From the NCBI RefSeq assembly GCF_004791695.1, contig NZ_SRSO01000017.1, forward strand, positions 44,656-108,655: a stretch of 64,000 nucleotides of DNA, read 5' to 3'. The notes beneath the pieces are model-generated. The model did not search any database, had not been told where the DNA came from, and saw only the letters and a list, made by a program, of their open reading frames with translations. Below are positions 46,001 through 54,499 of the stretch, piece by piece (within the stretch, counting starts at the first letter, position 1; each line of letters starts with the position of its first letter). This stretch comes from Flavivirga rizhaonensis. Its GTDB lineage: Bacteria; Bacteroidota; Bacteroidia; Flavobacteriales; Flavobacteriaceae. The translations under genes were made by a program, and so were the position numbers.

Positions 46001-47287
46001 ATGGCAAATACTGCTACTATAGAAATAGACGGTCAGAAACATGAATTTCCTTTAATAACAGGAACAGAAAAAGAAGTTGCAATTGATGCAAAGGCATTAA
46101 GAAGTAGTACAGGAGGTGTAATTACACTTGATCCTGGTTATAAAAATACAGGTTCATGCGAAAGTGCTATAACATTTTTAGATGGTGAAAAAGGAATTTT
46201 AAGATATAGAGGTTATAGTATTGAAGAATTAGCAGAAAAGGCTGATTTTTTAGAAGTCGCTTATCTACTAATATTTGGGGAGCTTCCAACAAAAGATCAA
46301 AATGATAAATTTCATGATGATATTAAGGCACAATCTTTAGTTGATGATGATATCAGAAAAATTGTTGATGCATTTCCTAAATCTGCGCACCCAATGGGAA
46401 TTATATCTTCATTAACGAGTGCATTAACAGCTTTTAATCCAGGATCTGTAAATGTTGATTCTGAAGAGGATATGTACAAAAGTGTTGTTAAAATTATGGG
46501 GAAATTACCTGTACTTGTAGCTTGGACACTTAGAAAAAAGCAAGGCTTACCTTTGGATTATGGTGATAAAAATTTAGGATATGTAGAGAATGTTTTGAAA
46601 ATGATGTTCAAAAGTCCTAATGAAGAATATAAACAAAATCAAATCCTAGTAGACGCTTTAGATAAATTATTAATTCTTCATGCAGACCATGAGCAAAACT
46701 GTTCTACATCGACAGTAAGAATAGTAGGTTCAGCTCATGCTGGATTATTTGCATCTTTATCTGCAGGTATATCAGCACTTTGGGGACCACTTCATGGAGG
46801 TGCTAATCAAGCTGTATTAGAAATGTTGGAAGCTATTAAAGAAGATGGTGGAGATACTAAAAAGTATATGGCTAAAGCAAAAGATAAAAACGATCCGTTC
46901 CGTTTAATGGGCTTTGGACACCGTGTTTATAAAAACTTTGATCCTCGTGCAAGAATTATCAAGAAAGCTGCAGATGAAGTATTAGGCGATTTAGGAATTG
47001 AGGATCCAATTTTAGATATCGCGAAAGGACTCGAAAAAGAAGCCTTAGAAGATCAATATTTTGTAGATAGAAAACTATATCCAAATGTAGATTTTTATTC
47101 GGGTATTATATATAGAGCTATGGGAATACCAACAGACATGTTTACAGTAATGTTTGCTTTAGGACGTTTGCCTGGTTGGATAGCACAATGGAGAGAGATG
47201 CGCTTACGTAAAGAACCTATTGGTAGACCAAGACAATTATATATAGGAGAAACAGAAAGATCTTTTATTCCCATCTATAATAGATAA
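46001..47287 (+). CDS. gltA: Citrate synthase
   Basis: The 428-residue enzyme condenses acetyl-CoA and oxaloacetate in the TCA cycle. It has the NADH-type (hexameric) length and features: ILRYRGYSIEELAEKADFLEVAYLLIFGELP, the active His in LHADHEQNCSTSTVR and GPLHGGANQAVLEML, and the catalytic region GFGHRVYKNFDPRARIIK. The last segment FALGRLPGWIAQWREMR is canonical. It follows eno in the same direction but has a separate terminator. Confidence 0.97.
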   Translation: MANTATIEIDGQKHEFPLITGTEKEVAIDAKALRSSTGGVITLDPGYKNTGSCESAITFLDGEKGILRYRGYSIEELAEKADFLEVAYLLIFGELPTKDQNDKFHDDIKAQSLVDDDIRKIVDAFPKSAHPMGIISSLTSALTAFNPGSVNVDSEEDMYKSVVKIMGKLPVLVAWTLRKKQGLPLDYGDKNLGYVENVLKMMFKSPNEEYKQNQILVDALDKLLILHADHEQNCSTSTVRIVGSAHAGLFASLSAGISALWGPLHGGANQAVLEMLEAIKEDGGDTKKYMAKAKDKNDPFRLMGFGHRVYKNFDPRARIIKKAADEVLGDLGIEDPILDIAKGLEKEALEDQYFVDRKLYPNVDFYSGIIYRAMGIPTDMFTVMFALGRLPGWIAQWREMRLRKEPIGRPRQLYIGETERSFIPIYNR

Positions 47288-47309
47288 AGTATATTATTAC
47301 GATATTATT

Positions 47310-47336
47310 AAGCTTCATAAATTTTTTATGAAGCTT
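47310..47336 (+). terminator. Intrinsic terminator of gltA
   Basis: AAGCTTCATAAA (47310-47321) pairs perfectly with TTTATGAAGCTT (47325-47336) around a TTT loop, followed by TTGTTTTTT. It begins 22 bases after the stop codon. Confidence 0.9.
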
Positions 47337-47435
47337 TTGTTTTTTACAGTAATATTTTTAAGAATAATTCAAAAAATATTTTAATTATGATTAGTTTTGC
47401 CTCCTCAATAATTAATTTTTTAGGGCGATCATAAT

Positions 47436-48350
47436 ATGTTAGAATTAAATATTAAAAATGAAACTTCAAGGTTAAGAGCAGTTGTACTAGGTACCGCGAA
47501 AAGTAGTGGGCCGACTCCTAAAGTTGAAGAGTGTTATGATCCAAAAAGTGTCGAACATGTTATAGCTGGTACATATCCGAAAGAAGAAGATATGGTTTTG
47601 GAAATGGAAGCTGTTGCTGCAGTTTTTGAAAAATATGATGTTAAAGTATATAGACCAGAAGTTATCAAAGATTGCAATCAAATTTTCTCAAGAGATATTG
47701 CCTTTGTCATTGAGGATAAAATCATCCGAGCTAATATTTTGCCTAATAGAGACAAAGAGGTAAAAGCGATAAAGCACGTTTGGGATCAGGTGAAAAAAGA
47801 GAATAGAATTATATTGCCAGAAGCGTGCCATGTTGAGGGGGGAGACGTAATGCCTTGGAATGATTACATTTTTATCGGAACCTATTCAGGAGAAGATTAC
47901 CCAGACATTATCACAGCTCGCACAAATGTAGATGCCGTTATAGCCATTCAAGAACTATTTCCTGAAAAGATTGTAAAATCGTTTGAACTTAGAAAGTCTA
48001 ATACAAATGCAAAAGAAAATGCATTGCATTTAGACTGTTGTTTTCAGCCTATTGGAAAGGGTAAAGCTATTCTTCATAAAAATGGATTTTTGGTTGAACG
48101 TGAGTACGAGTGGTTGGTTGACTTTTTTGGAAAAGAAAATATTTTTGAAATAACTAAAGACGAAATGTATCAAATGAATAGTAATGTGTTTTCCATTTCT
48201 GAAAATGTTATTATTTCAGAAAAAACCTTCATACGATTAAATACTTGGTTACGAGAAAAAGGGTTTACAGTAGAAGAAGTCCCTTATGCTGAAATAGCTA
48301 AACAAGAAGGTCTGTTACGTTGTTCAACGATGCCTCTAATTAGAGATTAA
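47436..48350 (+). CDS. Amidinotransferase / DDAH-superfamily protein
   Basis: The 304-residue protein belongs to the guanidine-modifying enzyme superfamily. Two acidic/aromatic segments (FSRDIAFVIEDKIIRANI and EGGDVMPWNDYIFIGTYSGE) form the substrate pocket. His is in NALHLDCCFQPIGKGKAILHKNGF, and the nucleophile Cys is probably in the C-terminal LLRCSTMPLIRD. Members either hydrolyse (arginine deiminase, DDAH) or transfer amidino groups. The D/E-H-C arrangement suggests a functional enzyme. It precedes a CtlX-like gene of the same superfamily by 88 bases; substrate preference cannot be read from sequence. Confidence 0.85.
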   Translation: MLELNIKNETSRLRAVVLGTAKSSGPTPKVEECYDPKSVEHVIAGTYPKEEDMVLEMEAVAAVFEKYDVKVYRPEVIKDCNQIFSRDIAFVIEDKIIRANILPNRDKEVKAIKHVWDQVKKENRIILPEACHVEGGDVMPWNDYIFIGTYSGEDYPDIITARTNVDAVIAIQELFPEKIVKSFELRKSNTNAKENALHLDCCFQPIGKGKAILHKNGFLVEREYEWLVDFFGKENIFEITKDEMYQMNSNVFSISENVIISEKTFIRLNTWLREKGFTVEEVPYAEIAKQEGLLRCSTMPLIRD

Positions 48351-48438
48351 TGTTTTAAACAGGTTAACCTTCATTGTAGATTAAACAAGTTTCTGTTTTA
48401 GAAGTTATAATTTGGAAAAATAATACAATTAAATAAAA

Positions 48439-49374
48439 ATGCAACAAACCACAAATACTATTTTAATGATTCGTCCTATAGGCTTTAGGATGAATGAACA
48501 AACCGCAGTAAACAATTATTATCAAAAAGTAATTGATAACTTATTGCCAGAAACAGTTAATGCTAAAGCACAACAAGAATTTGATGCGTATGTTGAAAAA
48601 CTAAGAACCATAGGAGTAAATGTTATAGTTGTTAGTGATACTGATGTTTCCGATACACCAGATTCTATTTTCCCAAATAATTGGGTGTCTTTTCATGAAA
48701 ATGGAAATATAGGTTTATATCCTATGTTTGCTGAAAATAGACGTCTAGAACGTCGTGAAGATATTTTTAATACTTTGGAAGAAAATGGGTTTTTAATTAA
48801 TAATATTGTTGATTATACTAGTGCCGAGGAAGAAGCTGTATTTCTTGAAGGTACTGGAAGCTTGTTGTTAGATCGTGAAAATAGAAAAGCATATTGTGCG
48901 TTATCTCCAAGAGCAGATGAAGATTTAGTTATTGAATTCTGTGAGGATTTTGAATTTACTCCAGTAATATTTACTTCTAATCAAACAGTAGATGGGGAAC
49001 GTAAAGCCATTTATCATACCAATGTCATGATGTGTTTAGGTGAGACTTTTGCGGTTATTTGTTTAAGTAGTATTGATGATAAAAGAGAACGTGAAAATGT
49101 GGTCAGTCATTTAAAGGAAACGAATAAAGATATTATAGATATCACGGAAGCTCAGGTAAATAATTTTGCAGGTAATATGTTACAGGTAAAAGGAACCAAT
49201 GATGAACGTTATTTAATTATGAGCCAAGCGGCTTACGACTCTTTAACAAAATCTCAAATAGAACGTTTAGAAAAACATACAAAAATACTATCTAGTTCTT
49301 TAAATACCATTGAAGCTTGTGGAGGTGGAAGTGCACGTTGCATGATGGCAGAAGTATTTTTGCCAAAAGCTTAA
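48439..49374 (+). CDS. ctlX: CtlX-like amidinotransferase-superfamily hydrolase
   Basis: This 311-residue protein matches the CtlX group, associated with citrulline/arginine use. It contains MIRPIGFRMNEQTAVNNYYQK, the Asp-bearing SIFPNNWVSFHENGNIGLYPMFAENRR, EAVFLEGTGSLLLDRENRKAYCALSPRAD, His in ERKAIYHTNVMMCLG and the Cys motif EACGGGSARCMMAEVFLP. The Asp-His-Cys triad supports hydrolysis of a guanidino or ureido compound. Shared orientation with the preceding superfamily member suggests a two-gene group. The product name follows family resemblance and has not been tested here. Confidence 0.82.
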   Translation: MQQTTNTILMIRPIGFRMNEQTAVNNYYQKVIDNLLPETVNAKAQQEFDAYVEKLRTIGVNVIVVSDTDVSDTPDSIFPNNWVSFHENGNIGLYPMFAENRRLERREDIFNTLEENGFLINNIVDYTSAEEEAVFLEGTGSLLLDRENRKAYCALSPRADEDLVIEFCEDFEFTPVIFTSNQTVDGERKAIYHTNVMMCLGETFAVICLSSIDDKRERENVVSHLKETNKDIIDITEAQVNNFAGNMLQVKGTNDERYLIMSQAAYDSLTKSQIERLEKHTKILSSSLNTIEACGGGSARCMMAEVFLPKA

Positions 49375-49389
49375 TCTTAATTTAATCTT

Positions 49390-51462
49390 TTAATCACCAT
49401 TAGGTCTAGACTTAGGTAATTGTACATAGAATGTACTACCTACACCTTGTGTACTTTCAACCCAGATTTTACCATTATTCAATTCTATGAGCTCTTTACA
49501 AATTGAGAGCCCTAAACCAGTACCCTTTTCATTATTAGTACCAACAGTGGTAAACGAACTATTTTTAAATAGTTTCTCTAAATTCTGTTTAGAAATACCT
49601 ATACCTGTATCCGCTATACTAATAATACAACTTCCATTGCTAATATGATTAGAAATAGTAATAGTATCACCGTTTTTACAGAATTTTAAGGCATTAGCAA
49701 GTAAGTTCTGAATAACAATTTCAAACATACTTCTGTCGGCATAAGCAAAATCACGTAAAGAATGGTCGGTTAAAGTGATACCTTTACTTTCCATACGCTG
49801 TTCAACAAGCTTAACCTTATCTTCAAAAACTTCCTGAATGTCGAATAGACTAGGCTTAGGCTCTAATGACTGCATTTGAGATTTAGACCAGTTTAATAAA
49901 TTGAACAATAAAAGAGAAGCATTGTTTGCATTTTCACTTAATTCTGGAATTAAATTATCAAACTCTTCTCTAGTTAAAGAACCATCTTTAAGTAAATCTA
50001 TAAAACCATTAATAGAAGACAAAGAATCTTTTAAATCATGAGAAACAATAGAAAATAGCTTGTCTTTTACATTGTTAACATTTTCAAGATGTTTAGTTTG
50101 CTCTTGAAAAGCGACGTTCTGCAATTCAATTTTAATATTCTTTTCTTCTAATTCTTGTGTATACTTTATGTTGTTATTACGTTTTAGATAAATTAGAATT
50201 AAAAAAGTAGACACAATAGCAAGAGCCGCTAATAAAGCGTAAAGAATTATTTTAAATTTGTCAAAACTTTCTTTAGGCTGTATGGGGGCTGTTTTCATTA
50301 CAGGATCAATTTTTTCTGTAGTGGTAACTGGTTTGTTCAAATCCAGATCTAATAATTCTATAGGTTCATTTGTTATTTTCGAATCTATTTTTACTTCATC
50401 TTTTCTAAGCGTATTTTTTAAGTCATAATATCGCCGTTGCCAAACAAATGCTCTTTCAAATCGTTTTTTCGTAGAATCTAACGATTTCATGAGCCTGTAA
50501 TGCTTAAGCAATTCGGTTTTATTATCTATTTTTTTAGCAATAGCACCAGCTTCAAGCAATTGTTTTTCAGCTAATATTTCTTTGCCTTTTTGTAAATTTA
50601 AATCACCAAGGTTGTTCAAGGCAATTAATATGCCTTCGTTATAACGACTACGTCTATTAAGTTTTAATCCTTTTACTAAATAATTAGCTGCAATATCATA
50701 CTCTTTAAACCTTAAATATTCACCACCTAGTTTAGGATAGATACGTCCACGTACAGAATCAATGTTTGTTACTTTATTGGCCAATACTTTTTCGTAATAT
50801 TCTATAGCTTTTCTATGTTCCTTTTTAAAAGAGTATAATTCTGCTAATTGACTGTTAGATCGGCTTGTGCCCTTAACATCATTTAATTGCTCCTGAACAT
50901 CTAAGGCTTTCAAATAAAATTCTATGGCTTTATCGAAAGCATTAATGTTATAATAAGCATCTGCTAAATTACTATAAGCTAATCGCAAGTCATTAACTAA
51001 GTTCCTTTTCTCTAATTCTTTAATAGCAGCAAGCGAGAATTGTAAACCTTTAGTATAATTTCCTCGTTTAATTTCAATTAAACCAATACTGTTATTTACT
51101 TTGGCAACACCAAGTATGTCATTTAATTCATTAAATAAAGCTTTAGATTTTTCATAACCACTAATGGCATTTATATAATCGTCTTTTGCAGCATAAATTA
51201 ATGCTTTATAATAAGTGATTTCTGCAATACCTTTTCTGTAGTTTAAATTATTAGAAAGTTTTTCACTTTCAATAATATATTTTAAAGCTCTATCATAGTC
51301 GTTTATATCATAAAGCGATTTAATAAGCTTTATAGAAGTATCTATTTTTAAAGTATCTTGATTTTGATAAGCTAATTCTAAGGCAAGACTATCTACCTCG
51401 TTAGTTTGGGAATAACCAATCGATATAGATAAAAGTATAATTAAAGTAATTATTTTCCTCAT
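49390..51462 (-). CDS. TPR-containing sensor histidine kinase
   Basis: The 690-residue protein has a signal peptide (MRKIITLIILLSISIGYSQ). About eight TPR repeats occupy residues 40-340 (for example KGLQFSLAAIKELEKRNLVNDLRLAYSNLADAYYNINAFDKAIEFYLKALDV). A transmembrane helix follows near residues 403-425 (IILYALLAALAIVSTFLILIYL), then a coiled coil, a HisKA domain with His475 (LFSIVSHDLKDSL) and an ATPase domain (NLLANALKF, GIGIS, GTGLGLSICKEL). TPRs are therefore periplasmic and the kinase is cytosolic. No response regulator is adjacent, so its partner is elsewhere. It overlaps no neighbour and lies convergent with the ctlX gene. Confidence 0.95.
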   Translation of the reverse strand: MRKIITLIILLSISIGYSQTNEVDSLALELAYQNQDTLKIDTSIKLIKSLYDINDYDRALKYIIESEKLSNNLNYRKGIAEITYYKALIYAAKDDYINAISGYEKSKALFNELNDILGVAKVNNSIGLIEIKRGNYTKGLQFSLAAIKELEKRNLVNDLRLAYSNLADAYYNINAFDKAIEFYLKALDVQEQLNDVKGTSRSNSQLAELYSFKKEHRKAIEYYEKVLANKVTNIDSVRGRIYPKLGGEYLRFKEYDIAANYLVKGLKLNRRSRYNEGILIALNNLGDLNLQKGKEILAEKQLLEAGAIAKKIDNKTELLKHYRLMKSLDSTKKRFERAFVWQRRYYDLKNTLRKDEVKIDSKITNEPIELLDLDLNKPVTTTEKIDPVMKTAPIQPKESFDKFKIILYALLAALAIVSTFLILIYLKRNNNIKYTQELEEKNIKIELQNVAFQEQTKHLENVNNVKDKLFSIVSHDLKDSLSSINGFIDLLKDGSLTREEFDNLIPELSENANNASLLLFNLLNWSKSQMQSLEPKPSLFDIQEVFEDKVKLVEQRMESKGITLTDHSLRDFAYADRSMFEIVIQNLLANALKFCKNGDTITISNHISNGSCIISIADTGIGISKQNLEKLFKNSSFTTVGTNNEKGTGLGLSICKELIELNNGKIWVESTQGVGSTFYVQLPKSRPNGD

Positions 51463-51926
51463 ACAACATTCAAATTACAACTATAAAACAAGCAATAATT
51501 AAAAGTGTCTTAATTTTGAGGGAAAGTAAGATCGCTTTATTCTTTATTAAGTTGTAACGTATTTGTTAGTGTTAAAATTTCCAAATAAATGGATTTACTA
51601 ATAGCTTTACTGAACAAAAGTTGGAAAAAGCAACTTTAAAATCTAATTTCTGCGTTTTAATACCAATAAATTAGACGAAAGGAAATAAGAAATTTAACAT
51701 AAAAATCGACGAATAGACAAACGGCAAAAATCATGGAATAAGAGCACTCTTATCGATGAAATGCACCTTTTTTCTTAAAATGATTTTTTGTTTTTAACAT
51801 AATCATATGTTAATGAATTATTTGTGTGTTTTTCATTTTAAAATATAACTATTTTATTAAGATTAATTTTGAGGGTAATGCTTTGATAAAAGTTTTATCT
51901 TTGCTCTCTTAAAAATTCACTACATA
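51463..51926. other. Divergent intergenic region between the kinase and argS
   Basis: This 464-base gap holds the argS promoter at its right end (TATCTTTG 51896-51903). A perfect ATAAGAG/CTCTTAT hairpin with a CA loop lies at 51738-51753, and a smaller AGTTG/CAACT stem near 51618. A TATAGTTG element (minus, 51478-51485) might serve the kinase gene. No ORF or tRNA is evident. Confidence 0.5.
51896..51903 (+). promoter_or_regulatory. Promoter -7 element of argS
   Basis: TATCTTTG matches the flavobacterial consensus and lies 24 bases upstream of the argS start. A TTTG (51868-51871) lies 24 bases farther upstream, slightly beyond the preferred spacing. Confidence 0.6.
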
Positions 51927-53735
51927 ATGAGCCTTCAAGAGACTTTATCTAATCAAGTAAAGCAAGCTGTAAAATCCAGTTTTAACATCGTATTGGAAAC
52001 AGTCGAATTTCAAGCAACTAGGAAAGAGTTCGCTGGTGATATTACTGTTGTTATTTTCCCAATGTTACGTTTTGTTAAAGGAAATCCTGTGCAAATAGGA
52101 GAAACAATTGGGGATTATTTAGTGGAACATGTAGCAGATGTTAAGGCTTTTAATGTGGTGAAAGGTTTTTTAAATGTTGAAATAAGCGATTCATATTATA
52201 TCGACTTCTTTAATGGTATTAAGAATAATGAAACCTATGGCTTTGTTTCATCAATAGCAGAAAAAAAGGCAGTCATGGTTGAGTATTCCTCACCAAATAC
52301 GAATAAGCCTTTACATTTAGGACACGTACGAAATAATCTTTTAGGTTATAGTGTAGCCGAAATTTTAAAAGCAGCAGGAACAAAAGTTTACAAAACTCAA
52401 ATTATAAACGATAGAGGGATACATATTTGTAAAAGTATGTTAGCCTGGAAACGTTTTGGAAATGAGGAAACTCCAGAAAGTACAGGGTTAAAGGGGGATA
52501 AGTTAGTAGGTAATTATTATGTGAAGTTTGATCAGGAATATAAAAAAGAGATTGAAGACTTAGTATCTACTGGTATGTCTCAGGAAGACGCTAAAAAGAA
52601 TGCCCCTATTTTATTGGAAGCCCAAGACATGCTTTTAAAATGGGAAGCAGGTGATGAAGAAACGGTGGCGCTTTGGAAGAAAATGAACGGTTGGGTATAT
52701 GAAGGGTTTGATATCACCTATAAAAATTTGGGTGTAGATTTTGATACATTGTATTATGAAAGCAATACCTATTTATTAGGAAAGGAATTTGTTGCAGAAG
52801 GCTTACGATCTGGTGTTTTTCATAAGGAAGATGATGGCTCCGTTTGGTGTGATTTAACCGAAGATGGACTAGATAAAAAAATTGTATTACGTGCTGATGG
52901 TACTGCGGTATATATGACACAGGATATTGGTACGGCAATACAGCGTATTAAAGATTATCCAGATGTTGGTGGTTTGGTATATACGGTTGGTAACGAACAA
53001 GATTATCACTTTCAGGTATTATTTTTAATTCTTAAGAAACTTGGTTTTGAATGGGCTAATAATTTATACCACTTAAGTTATGGTATGGTGGATTTACCTA
53101 GCGGAAAGATGAAAAGTAGAGAAGGTACAGTAGTTGATGCCGACGATTTAATTGATGATATGGCTAATACAGCTGGTGAGATTTCAGAGGAACTAGGAAA
53201 ATTAGAAGGTTATTCTGATGAAGAAAAACAAGCCCTATATAAAACTATTGGTTTAGGAGCCCTAAAATATTATGTTTTAAAGGTAGACCCTAAAAAGCGT
53301 ATTCTGTTTGACCCTAAAGAATCTATCGATTTTCAAGGCAATACAGGCCCTTTTATTCAATACACTTATGCTAGAATTCAATCCATTCTAAGAAAAGCTA
53401 ATTTGGATGATACTGTCACACTGAGTACTTCGACTTCGCTCAGTATAGACTCCGACAAAGTGCCTTTACACGAAAAAGAAAAAGAACTTCTAAAACAAAT
53501 ACAATTATTTCCGGAGATTATACAAAATGCAGCATCACAGCACAGTCCAGCATTAATTGCTAATTATACTTACGATCTGGTTAAGGAATTCAATTCCTTT
53601 TATCAAAATGTATCCATCTTAGGTGCAGACAATGATAATGAAAAAACATTTAGAGTTCAGCTTTCAAATACGGTTGCTAATACGATTAAAAATGGGTTTA
53701 AACTGTTAGGGATTGATGTTCCGGAGCGTATGTGA
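51927..53735 (+). CDS. argS: Arginyl-tRNA synthetase
   Basis: The 602-residue class I enzyme charges tRNA(Arg). The N-terminal Add-1 domain precedes the HIGH motif (PLHLGHVRNN, residues about 128-137) and the catalytic core (VEYSSPNTNKPLH, QIINDRGIHICKSMLAWKRFG). The KMSKS-equivalent is KMKSREG (about 394-400), followed by the anticodon-binding domain. A segment of about 17 residues (496-512, including VTLSTSTSLSIDSD) is absent from the homologues I know and coincides with a dispersed palindromic repeat, although the frame is preserved. The rest of the protein appears intact. It is preceded by a TATCTTTG promoter. Confidence 0.96.
   Translation: MSLQETLSNQVKQAVKSSFNIVLETVEFQATRKEFAGDITVVIFPMLRFVKGNPVQIGETIGDYLVEHVADVKAFNVVKGFLNVEISDSYYIDFFNGIKNNETYGFVSSIAEKKAVMVEYSSPNTNKPLHLGHVRNNLLGYSVAEILKAAGTKVYKTQIINDRGIHICKSMLAWKRFGNEETPESTGLKGDKLVGNYYVKFDQEYKKEIEDLVSTGMSQEDAKKNAPILLEAQDMLLKWEAGDEETVALWKKMNGWVYEGFDITYKNLGVDFDTLYYESNTYLLGKEFVAEGLRSGVFHKEDDGSVWCDLTEDGLDKKIVLRADGTAVYMTQDIGTAIQRIKDYPDVGGLVYTVGNEQDYHFQVLFLILKKLGFEWANNLYHLSYGMVDLPSGKMKSREGTVVDADDLIDDMANTAGEISEELGKLEGYSDEEKQALYKTIGLGALKYYVLKVDPKKRILFDPKESIDFQGNTGPFIQYTYARIQSILRKANLDDTVTLSTSTSLSIDSDKVPLHEKEKELLKQIQLFPEIIQNAASQHSPALIANYTYDLVKEFNSFYQNVSILGADNDNEKTFRVQLSNTVANTIKNGFKLLGIDVPERM
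53414..53462. repeat. Dispersed palindromic repeat inserted in frame in argS
   Basis: CTTCGACTTCGCTCAG (53428-53443) is the exact reverse complement of 40559-40574. ACTGAG (53420-53425) and CTCAGT (53439-53444) form the palindrome arms. The repeat encodes a Ser/Thr-rich stretch in a region between two helices of the synthetase. Confidence 0.75.
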
Positions 53736-53827
53736 TTTTTTTATTCGTTTAACAACTTAATATAAAACTGTTTCAATATTTTATATTTAAAGTTAAACGA
53801 AATTATATATTTTTTTACAAAATAAAA

Positions 53828-54007
53828 TCATAAAACTTCTTTAATAACTTCAATTTCAGTATCATCATCTTTCTTTTCAACAAGTTCAATAGTATACTTG
53901 GGAAGATTGTCTTTTTTATAAAACGTTATAGGTACGGGCAATACAGATGCTAAAGCAATCATGAGTATTAAAGCGAAAAGGCTTAATCCTTTTTTTAAAG
54001 TCTTCAT
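53828..54007 (-). CDS. Small membrane or secreted protein
   Basis: Using the ATG at 54007 gives 59 residues (an upstream ATG at 54034 would add nine). The N-terminus MKTLKKGLSLFALILMIALASVLPVP is a transmembrane or signal segment. The rest is short and charged, ending KKDDDTEIEVIKEVL. The gene lies 98 bases after the 125-codon gene in the same direction and could be the last member of the FecR/TonB operon. A comparable small protein is often seen near such loci, but its function is not known to me. Confidence 0.6.
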   Translation of the reverse strand: MKTLKKGLSLFALILMIALASVLPVPITFYKKDNLPKYTIELVEKKDDDTEIEVIKEVL

Positions 54008-54105
54008 TATAAGTAATGGTAAATGCGGCATCAAAATGATGTTGCAGATTAAAAAAATAAGTTAAAATATTGCCAGAATTCTGGCGGCTTATTATAGAAT
54101 AATTA

Positions 54106-54483
54106 TTATATGAAGACTCCTTTAGACTTGATGGTGTGTGTTTGAGCAATAAGGTTTTGCTCTAGAAGGTTATTGTAATTTTCAAACTGTAGGATAGTTT
54201 TCTTTTGAGACTTTAAAGTGATATTGAAATCAAAAGCGTGGATGTTTAATAAAGATTTAAAACTAAAAACAATGTATTGATTTAAGACTACTTTTTGAGC
54301 CTTTTTTGTAAAAGGCTTATATTGCTTAACTGAAGAATTGTTGTTTTTATATTTGCTAACAAGAAGTTCGGTCTGTGGTTTTTCATAATTAAAAGAAACA
54401 CTTGTAAACCCCGAAAACGATACTAAAGTAATTAGTAAAGCAAGGCAGTTAAATATATTTTGTATGCTTTTAAACGACAACAT
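54106..54483 (-). CDS. Secreted protein of unknown function (125 residues)
   Basis: The N-terminus NIFNCLALLITLVSFSGFTSVSF is a signal peptide or membrane anchor. The remaining 100 residues are basic, with many Lys, Asn, Gln and Phe residues and no conserved domain I recognise. The gene begins 16 bases after the TonB receptor ends, in the same direction, so it is likely co-transcribed with fecR and the receptor. A role in the same signalling or transport pathway is inferred from position only. Confidence 0.65.
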   Translation of the reverse strand: MLSFKSIQNIFNCLALLITLVSFSGFTSVSFNYEKPQTELLVSKYKNNNSSVKQYKPFTKKAQKVVLNQYIVFSFKSLLNIHAFDFNITLKSQKKTILQFENYNNLLEQNLIAQTHTIKSKGVFI

Positions 54484-54499
54484 ACAGTAAAAGTAAGCA

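Noticed and set aside
51463..51926. Possible tRNA or small RNA gene in the large gap upstream of argS
   Set aside because: No cloverleaf, GTTC-containing arm or CCA end is present; only a short hairpin is visible.
53916..54149. Minus-strand ORF of 77 codons between the two small genes
   Set aside because: It overlaps both small genes in another frame and lacks a signal peptide or other protein-like pattern.
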